Below, in pieces: positions 59,005 to 64,000 of a stretch of DNA of 64,000 nt. Under the pieces are notes generated by a model. That model was not told the DNA's origin and did not search any database. It worked only from the letters and a program-made list of their open reading frames with translations. Position 1 is the stretch's first letter, and the number at the start of each line of letters is the position of its first letter. The DNA comes from Glycomyces harbinensis. GTDB taxonomy: Bacteria > Actinomycetota > Actinomycetes > Mycobacteriales > Micromonosporaceae. The translations under genes and the position numbers were made by a program. Where the stretch lies: NCBI RefSeq assembly GCF_900101745.1, contig NZ_FNAD01000009.1:124001-188000 (forward strand), written 5' to 3'.

Positions 59005-60155
59005 GCGATGACCTCTTCGTAGATCTCCACGAGCCGGCGCAGCGTCACCCCGGGCGCGAACACCGACTCGTAACGGGCCCTGGCATTCGCCGCGAACGAC
59101 GGGTCCTTCGCAACCGCCTCGAGCCCCCTCGCCAGCGCCTCGGGCGCCGGCTCGACCGCCACGCCCGCCGGCCTCGCGGTGCCGTGCCCGGCGATGAACG
59201 GCGCCCCGCCCATGCGCGTCGCGACCACGGCCCGCCCGCTCGCGAGCGCTTCGAGACCGGTGGTCGGCAGGATGTCCTGCCAGATCGAGGGGATCACCAT
59301 CGCCGCGGCCTCCCCGAGCGCGGCCCGCATCCCGTCCGCGTCCAGCTGCCCCAGGTACTCGACCTCGCCCCTTGCGGCCGCCGCCTCCACGATCGGGCGC
59401 AGCGGCCCGTCCCCGGCGATCCGCAGCCGCGACCCCGGCAGGTCCGCGAGCCGCCACGCCTCCAGCAGCAGCTCGACGCCCTTCTCCGGGACGAGCCGCG
59501 CCCCGAACAGGAACCCCTCCCCGAGCGGCACGACCCCCGGGTCGGCGACCGCGTTCGGCTTCACGCGGATCCGCCCGTCCTCGATGCCGATGCTCCGCAG
59601 GTACGCGGCCATCGCGTCGGTCAGCGCGATGAAGCGGTCGACGCCGCGCCACGTGCCCTGGTGCACGCCGAGCGCGACCGCCATGACCGCGCTCTGCGCG
59701 CGCGAGCCCCGGTAGCAGGCGTGCGCGACGCCCGGCGCGTTCCAGCGCTTCCCGTGGCAGTCCCGGCAGTCGTGACCGTCCCTGAAGTAGAGCCCGTTCA
59801 CGCAGTCGTGCCGGTAGTTGTGGATGGTCTGCACCACCTTCACCCCGTGCCGGTGCGCGGTGCCCACCACCGACGGCGACAGCAGCGGATAGGGATTGTG
59901 CAGGTGCAGCAGGTCCGGCTTCTCGCGTTCGAGCAGCGCCGCCAGCTCGCGCTGCGTCCCGGCCGCGTGGATCGGCGAGACCGCGAGCGCGGCCTTCCTA
60001 AGAGGAGGGAGGTCGCCGATCTCGTCCGAGGACCGCAGGAACGGCACCACGTCGACGCCGGCCGCTCGCAGCGCCCCGATCTCGTAGTCCACGATCGTGT
60101 TCTCGCCCGAGGGCTGCGCCGAGGAGTACCGGTTGTGGGCGATGACGATCTTCAC
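59001..60155 (-). CDS. Glycosyltransferase family 4 (GT-B)
   Basis: 384 residues, GTG 60155 with GGAG six bases upstream. N-terminal acceptor domain starts KIVIAHNRYSSAQPSGENTI and includes PDLLHLHNPYPLLSPSV. A Cys/His cluster (HDCVNGLYFRDGHDCRDCHG, then C) recalls the family of O-antigen/EPS mannosyl- and glucosyltransferases with HNxRxxC motifs. C-terminal nucleotide-sugar domain: GFLFGARLVPEKGVELLLEA, LRIAGDGPLRP and the E-x7-E site PTTGLEALASGRAVVAT (here the first Glu is replaced by Pro-Thr-Thr). Likely adds a sugar to a lipid-linked cell-surface glycan together with the neighbouring genes. Confidence 0.9.
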   Translation of the reverse strand: MKIVIAHNRYSSAQPSGENTIVDYEIGALRAAGVDVVPFLRSSDEIGDLPPLRKAALAVSPIHAAGTQRELAALLEREKPDLLHLHNPYPLLSPSVVGTAHRHGVKVVQTIHNYRHDCVNGLYFRDGHDCRDCHGKRWNAPGVAHACYRGSRAQSAVMAVALGVHQGTWRGVDRFIALTDAMAAYLRSIGIEDGRIRVKPNAVADPGVVPLGEGFLFGARLVPEKGVELLLEAWRLADLPGSRLRIAGDGPLRPIVEAAAARGEVEYLGQLDADGMRAALGEAAAMVIPSIWQDILPTTGLEALASGRAVVATRMGGAPFIAGHGTARPAGVAVEPAPEALARGLEAVAKDPSFAANARARYESVFAPGVTLRRLVEIYEEVIA

Positions 60156-60340
60156 AGGATCTCCGAGTGGCGCGGGCGGCGTTCAGTTCGGCCGAAGATA
60201 CCTCAGCGGCCGAATAGGTGTAGGTTGTCGGGTACCGTGTCAGCGGGCCGCCCAGCTTGCGAAAGCGCAGGAGACGCAGCGTCGATCTCCGCCCGCGGAC
60301 ACTCACCTCCACCGTAAGCTGACGACCGCAGGGATGTGCA

Positions 60341-61930
60341 GTGGCTACGAGCCTGGAACGCCCAGCAAAAGATCTCCACGGAAGTGGGGGTGCTCCGCAA
60401 TATCCAACCGGGAATTTCGGACGGGGGATGCGCGTGGCCGGTGCTCGCGAAGGCGGTGACCAGCAGCTGGTCACGAACGGCGTCACCCGCTCGGCCTGGC
60501 GGCGCCTCGCCCCCCGCGCCTCCAACTGGCACCGCTACTACCAGGGCGCGCTCGTCGGCGTCGACATGTTCGCGGTCCTCCTCGCCAGCGTCATCGCCGT
60601 CAACCTCACCCCCACCCCCCACGCCGGCTTCGACACCGACGGCCAGCTCCACTTCTTCTACCTCACCGTGTGGCTCCTCCTGCCCGCCGCGTGGCTCCTC
60701 ACCGTCTGGGGCACCGGCTCGTACGACCGCCGCTACTTCGGCATGGGCAACGAGGAGTTCAAGCGCGTCATCCGCGCCTCCATGTTCATGCTCGCGTTCG
60801 TGTCCTTCGCGGCGCTGACCTTCAAGGCCGACGTCTCCCGTGTCACGGTCGCGGTGATCCTCCTCGCGGCCGCCTGCCTCATCATGGCCTTCCGCCTGGG
60901 CGCCCGCTACGGGCTGCACAGGATGCGCGTCGCCGGACGCGGCGTCCAGCGCGTCCTGCTCATCGGCGCCTACCCCGAGGCGCTGGAGGTCTACCGCACC
61001 GTCCGCCGCGCGCCCGCCGCCGGACTCGTGCCCGTGGGCATATACGTCACCGAGGGCGCCTCCTCCGTCCGCAACCTCGACACCCCGGTCCCGGTCTTCG
61101 CCGGGACCGACGTCGTCACCTGCGCCGAGCAGCTCGAGGCCGACACCCTCGCCGTCTGCGGCTCGGCCTCGGCCGACGCCGCCGACCTGCGCCGCCTCGC
61201 CTGGCAGCTCGAAGGCACCGGCCGCGACCTCGTGGTCGCGCCCCAGCTCACCGACATCGCCGGCCCCCGCGTGCACATCCGCCCCGTCGAAGGCCTGCCC
61301 CTGCTCTACGTCGAGGAGCCCAAGATCTCCGGCGTCGGCTGGCTGATCAAGAACATCCTCGACATCTCCTCCTCGGTGATCGGCCTCGCGCTGCTCTCGC
61401 CGCTGTTCCTGGCGGTCGCGATCGCCATCAAGACCGACAGCCCCGGCCCCGTGTTCTTCCGCCAGAACCGCGTCGGACGCGACGGCGAGACGTTCAGCTG
61501 CTGGAAGTTCCGCACCATGTACATCGACGCGGAGGAGCGCCAGGCCGCGCTCATGATGCACAACGAGACCGACGGCCTGCTGTTCAAGATGAAGGACGAC
61601 CCGCGCATCACCAACGTCGGCAAATGGCTCCGGCGCACCTCCATCGACGAGTTCCCGCAGCTCGTGAACGTGGTCCGCGGCGAGATGAGCCTCGTGGGCC
61701 CCCGCCCGCTCCCGGCCGAGAACGGCGACTTCCTCGGCGACGTGCGCCGCCGCCTCCTCGTCCGCCCCGGCATCACCGGCCTGTGGCAGGTCTCGGGCCG
61801 CTCGGACCTGTCCTGGGACGACGCCGTCCGCCTCGACCTCTACTACGTCGACAACTGGTCGCTCGCGACCGACCTTCAGATCCTGTTCCGCACCGTCGCT
61901 GTAGTGTTGCGCCGAAAGGGCGCCTACTGA
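60341..61930 (+). CDS. Polyprenyl glycosylphosphotransferase (exopolysaccharide initiating enzyme)
   Basis: 529 residues, GTG 60341; TAAGCT at 60315-60320 is a likely -10 and AGGGA precedes the start. WbaP/CpsE-type: four N-terminal helices (about 65-175), a soluble CoA-binding-like middle (RVLLIGAYPEALEVYR) and the catalytic phosphotransferase end: KNILDISSSVIGLALLSPLF, SPGPVFFRQNRVGRDGETFS, WKFRTMYIDAE, RRTSIDEFPQLVNVVRGEMS, LVGPRP and RPGITGLWQVSGRSDLSWDD. It loads the first sugar-1-phosphate onto undecaprenyl phosphate, starting a capsular or exopolysaccharide unit. Divergent from the GT4 gene. Confidence 0.95.
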   Translation: MATSLERPAKDLHGSGGAPQYPTGNFGRGMRVAGAREGGDQQLVTNGVTRSAWRRLAPRASNWHRYYQGALVGVDMFAVLLASVIAVNLTPTPHAGFDTDGQLHFFYLTVWLLLPAAWLLTVWGTGSYDRRYFGMGNEEFKRVIRASMFMLAFVSFAALTFKADVSRVTVAVILLAAACLIMAFRLGARYGLHRMRVAGRGVQRVLLIGAYPEALEVYRTVRRAPAAGLVPVGIYVTEGASSVRNLDTPVPVFAGTDVVTCAEQLEADTLAVCGSASADAADLRRLAWQLEGTGRDLVVAPQLTDIAGPRVHIRPVEGLPLLYVEEPKISGVGWLIKNILDISSSVIGLALLSPLFLAVAIAIKTDSPGPVFFRQNRVGRDGETFSCWKFRTMYIDAEERQAALMMHNETDGLLFKMKDDPRITNVGKWLRRTSIDEFPQLVNVVRGEMSLVGPRPLPAENGDFLGDVRRRLLVRPGITGLWQVSGRSDLSWDDAVRLDLYYVDNWSLATDLQILFRTVAVVLRRKGAY

Positions 61931-62027
61931 CCGCGAGCCGAGCTTTCGACACGATGCCGTGTCCTGAGCGAATACACAGCTTGCGCCCAGGTGAACGCCA
62001 GGCCAACCCTGATAATCTTGGATCTTG

Positions 62028-63032
62028 ATGACTACTTACGGAACAGGCAACCGCATCCTCGTCACGGGTGGCGCGGGCCTGGTGGGCAGCCACCTGGTCG
62101 ACGCGTTCCTGGCGAAGGGCTGCGACGTGACCGCCGTCGACAACTTCGTCACCGGCTCGCGGGACAACCTCGCCGAGCACCCGAACCTCACCGTGGTCGA
62201 GGCCGACGTCACCGAGGGCCTGCCCGTCGGGGACGCCCCCTTCGACGCGGTCCTGCACTTCGCGTGCCCGGCCAGCCCCGTCGACTTCGCGACCCTCCCC
62301 GTCGAGATCCTCCGCGTCGACTCGATCGGCACCCTCCACGCCCTCGACCGCGCGCTCGCCGACGGCGCCCGCTTCCTCATGGCCTCCACCTCCGAGGTCT
62401 ACGGCGACCCGCTCGTGCACCCGCAGCCGGAGTCCTACTGGGGCAACGTGAACCCCATCGGCATCCGCTCCTGCTACGACGAGGCCAAGCGCTTCTCCGA
62501 GGCCGCCGTCGCCGCCTACCACCGGCACAAGGGCCTGGACGCGTCGATCGTGCGGATCTTCAACACGTACGGCCCCCGCATGCGCCCCGACGACGGCCGC
62601 GTCGTCCCCAGCTTCATCAGCCAGGCGCTCGCCGGCGAGCCGCTGACGATCCACGGCGACGGGTCCCAGACCCGCTCGCTGTGCTACGTCGACGACCTCG
62701 TGCGCGGCCTGGTGCTGCTGCTCGAGTCGGGCGAGTACGGCCCGGTCAACCTCGGCACCGAGTACGAGCTCACCGTGGCGGAGATGGCCGAGGTCATCCT
62801 GCGCCTGACCGGCTCGAAGTCGACCATCGAGTACACCGACCGGCCCTCCGACGACCCCGAGCGCCGCCGCCCCGACCTCACCGCCGCCCGCGAACTGCTC
62901 GGCTACGAGCCGCAGGTCCACTATGAGGCCGGTCTCAAGACGACCATCGACTACTTCGCGACGGCCTCCAGCCCCGGCCGCGGCACCGCCGCGGACCTGG
63001 GTCTGGACGCGACGGACTTCACCGTCTCCTGA
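62028..63032 (+). CDS. NAD-dependent epimerase/dehydratase, UDP-glucuronate decarboxylase-like
   Basis: 334 residues, ATG 62028; GATAAT at 62010-62015 is a probable -10 with an 12-base leader. Extended SDR: NAD motif ILVTGGAGLVGSHLVDAFL, catalytic TSEVYGDP (Thr/Ser) and CYDEAKRFSEA (Tyr-x3-Lys), VRIFNTYGPRMRPDDGRVVP and GDGSQTRSLCYVDDLV. The block NPIGIRSCYDEAKR and the TYGPRM stretch are typical of UXS enzymes making UDP-xylose from UDP-glucuronate. Supplies a nucleotide sugar for the polysaccharide started by the preceding gene; 97 bases separate them. Confidence 0.9.
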   Translation: MTTYGTGNRILVTGGAGLVGSHLVDAFLAKGCDVTAVDNFVTGSRDNLAEHPNLTVVEADVTEGLPVGDAPFDAVLHFACPASPVDFATLPVEILRVDSIGTLHALDRALADGARFLMASTSEVYGDPLVHPQPESYWGNVNPIGIRSCYDEAKRFSEAAVAAYHRHKGLDASIVRIFNTYGPRMRPDDGRVVPSFISQALAGEPLTIHGDGSQTRSLCYVDDLVRGLVLLLESGEYGPVNLGTEYELTVAEMAEVILRLTGSKSTIEYTDRPSDDPERRRPDLTAARELLGYEPQVHYEAGLKTTIDYFATASSPGRGTAADLGLDATDFTVS

Positions 63033-63088
63033 GGAAACTCCGATGTCCGGCCCGCGTGCGCGGTTCCGCTGCGCTGGCGCCGACCACG

Positions 63089-63094
63089 TAAGCT
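63089..63094 (+). promoter_or_regulatory. -10 box of a leaderless promoter (LCP gene)
   Basis: TAAGCT ends six bases before ATG 63101; no ribosome binding site. Confidence 0.45.
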
Positions 63095-63100
63095 CGGGTC

Positions 63101-64000
63101 ATGACGTATTCCGGTTCCAATTACCGCGGCAGCGCCTCGGTGCCGCCCGCGGGCGGCGGGGGAGGCGGCGGCGCCCGAGTCGCCGCGGCCGCGACCGGCG
63201 GCGGTCCGACCCGGCGGGGCCTCATCGGCTCCGGGGTCGGCCTGGTGGCCTCCATCGCGGCGACGGGAGGCGGCCTGGCCGTCTGGTCGACCGCCAACGA
63301 CACCAACACCGACCTCGACCGCGCGTTCGACCTCGAGGGCCTCCCCGAGGAGAACCGGCCCGAGCCCGACAGGGCGCTCAACCTCCTCATCATCGGCTCC
63401 GACGCGCGCGAGGACTCCGAGGAGGGCGACGCCCGCTCGGACACGACGATCGTCATGCACGTCAACGAGGCCGGATCCGAGGCCTACGGCATCTCGATCC
63501 CCCGCGACCTGTACGTGTTCATCCCCGAGTACGCGGACGCGCAGTACTACCCCGAGTACACCGGCGACAACGCGAAGTTCAACGCCGCGTACGCCTGGGG
63601 CGCCGTCCCGCTCACCGTCCTCACCCTCGAGGACCTGACCGGCGTCCGCATCGACCACGTGGTCGAGATCGACTTCGCCGGCCTCGTCCAGGTCGTCGAC
63701 GCCCTCGGCGGCGTCACGATGAACATCGAGGCGGCCGACGCCGACGAGTACTGGGACGAGAACGGCGTGACCTCGATCCACGGCGAGCACCGCTACTTCG
63801 AGGTCGGCCCGAACCAGCTCAACGGCGAAGAGGCGCTCGACTACGTCCGCCAGCGCAAGCAGTGGGCCCGAGGCGACTTCGCCCGCATGCAGCACCAGCA
63901 GGAGCTCATCAAGGCCATCATGGACTCCGCGCTCAGCGCCGGCGTCCTCACCGACCAGGACCGGCTCACCAGCTTCATCGACTCCACTTCGGACGCGGTC
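63101..64000 (+). CDS. LCP family cell-wall polymer ligase (3' end beyond window)
   Basis: First 300 codons. A Gly/Pro/Ala-rich N-terminal tail (to ~residue 40) leads to one transmembrane helix (about 43-65), then the LCP domain: LNLLIIGSDAREDSEEGDAR, RSDTTIVMHVN, SIPRDLYVFIP, FNAAYAWGAVPL, DHVVEIDFAGLVQVVDALGG, LNGEEALDYVRQRKQWARGD and RMQHQQELIKAIM. It belongs to another LCP subgroup than the three at 41-44.6 kb, closer to general LytR types. Next to the glycan genes, it probably attaches that polymer to peptidoglycan. Confidence 0.93.
   Translation, partial: MTYSGSNYRGSASVPPAGGGGGGGARVAAAATGGGPTRRGLIGSGVGLVASIAATGGGLAVWSTANDTNTDLDRAFDLEGLPEENRPEPDRALNLLIIGSDAREDSEEGDARSDTTIVMHVNEAGSEAYGISIPRDLYVFIPEYADAQYYPEYTGDNAKFNAAYAWGAVPLTVLTLEDLTGVRIDHVVEIDFAGLVQVVDALGGVTMNIEAADADEYWDENGVTSIHGEHRYFEVGPNQLNGEEALDYVRQRKQWARGDFARMQHQQELIKAIMDSALSAGVLTDQDRLTSFIDSTSDAV

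Overview
The window is a 64-kb stretch of a high-GC (about 70%) actinobacterial chromosome. The reasons are the base composition and codon use, the many GTG/TTG starts, and the gene families: WhiB, CarD, DUF3151, YajQ, three complete LytR-CpsA-Psr proteins plus a fourth cut by the window edge, a PASTA penicillin-binding protein, and a FadE/AccD pair. Two gene orders match those of Mycobacterium and other Actinomycetota: ponA2 - whiB4 - ArsA-type ATPase pair - DUF4177 - RidA, and lpqE-like - carD - ispF. The flavour resembles Glycomycetales, but that is a guess; no rRNA or marker fixes the genus. No phage, integrase, complete insertion sequence or CRISPR array is visible.

Layout. 1-10 kb: partial aldehyde dehydrogenase, Ca2+/H+ antiporter, TauE exporter, a TnpB-related protein without nuclease domain, divergent catalase and Fur/PerR regulator, an NhaA antiporter that runs without a stop into a DUF3151 protein, a Rieske lipoprotein and an acyl-CoA dehydrogenase. 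9.5-18 kb: acyl-CoA carboxylase beta under a perfect 18-bp palindrome, an OafA-type acyltransferase, DeoD, tRNA-Ser, an EEP-family phosphatase, an orphan ABC ATPase and a second acyltransferase. 18-28 kb: the cell-wall/redox block PonA2-WhiB4-ArsA-ArsA-RidA with two inverted perfect DnaA boxes, then fumarylacetoacetase, a TPR protein, IspF and CarD. 28-39 kb: an LpqE-like lipoprotein, exonuclease, RecD2, a membrane-anchored tandem L7/L12 domain protein, YajQ, tRNA-Tyr, a histidine kinase divergent from a peptide/ABC/FtsX operon, and an iron-box-controlled siderophore-interacting protein.

39.9-41 kb holds the most unusual module: a stand-alone RelA/SpoT-fold (alarmone-synthetase-like) protein with an overlapping 88-aa partner and a 12-codon leader ORF, a candidate toxin-antitoxin or toxin-immunity pair. 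41-48 kb: three tandem LCP cell-wall ligases, a zinc-ribbon membrane protein, a GGDEF cyclase and a GH114 lipoprotein. 48-56 kb: a P1 peptidase, a 72-aa protein, two paralogous LPXTG surface proteins sharing a 5' flank, GlyA and an acidic/basic-tailed membrane protein ending in a stop-containing 15-bp tandem repeat. 56.5-64 kb: a GCS2 ligase and an envelope-polysaccharide region (CDP-alcohol phosphotransferase, GT4, polyprenyl glycosylphosphotransferase, UDP-glucuronate decarboxylase-like epimerase, fourth LCP protein cut by the window end).

How it works together: much of the window serves envelope assembly (PonA2, LCP proteins, acyltransferases, glycosyltransferases, sortase substrates) and oxidative/iron stress (catalase-Fur, WhiB4, siderophore-interacting protein, Rieske). 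Many genes have a TANNNT box six or seven bases before the start codon, indicating leaderless transcripts.
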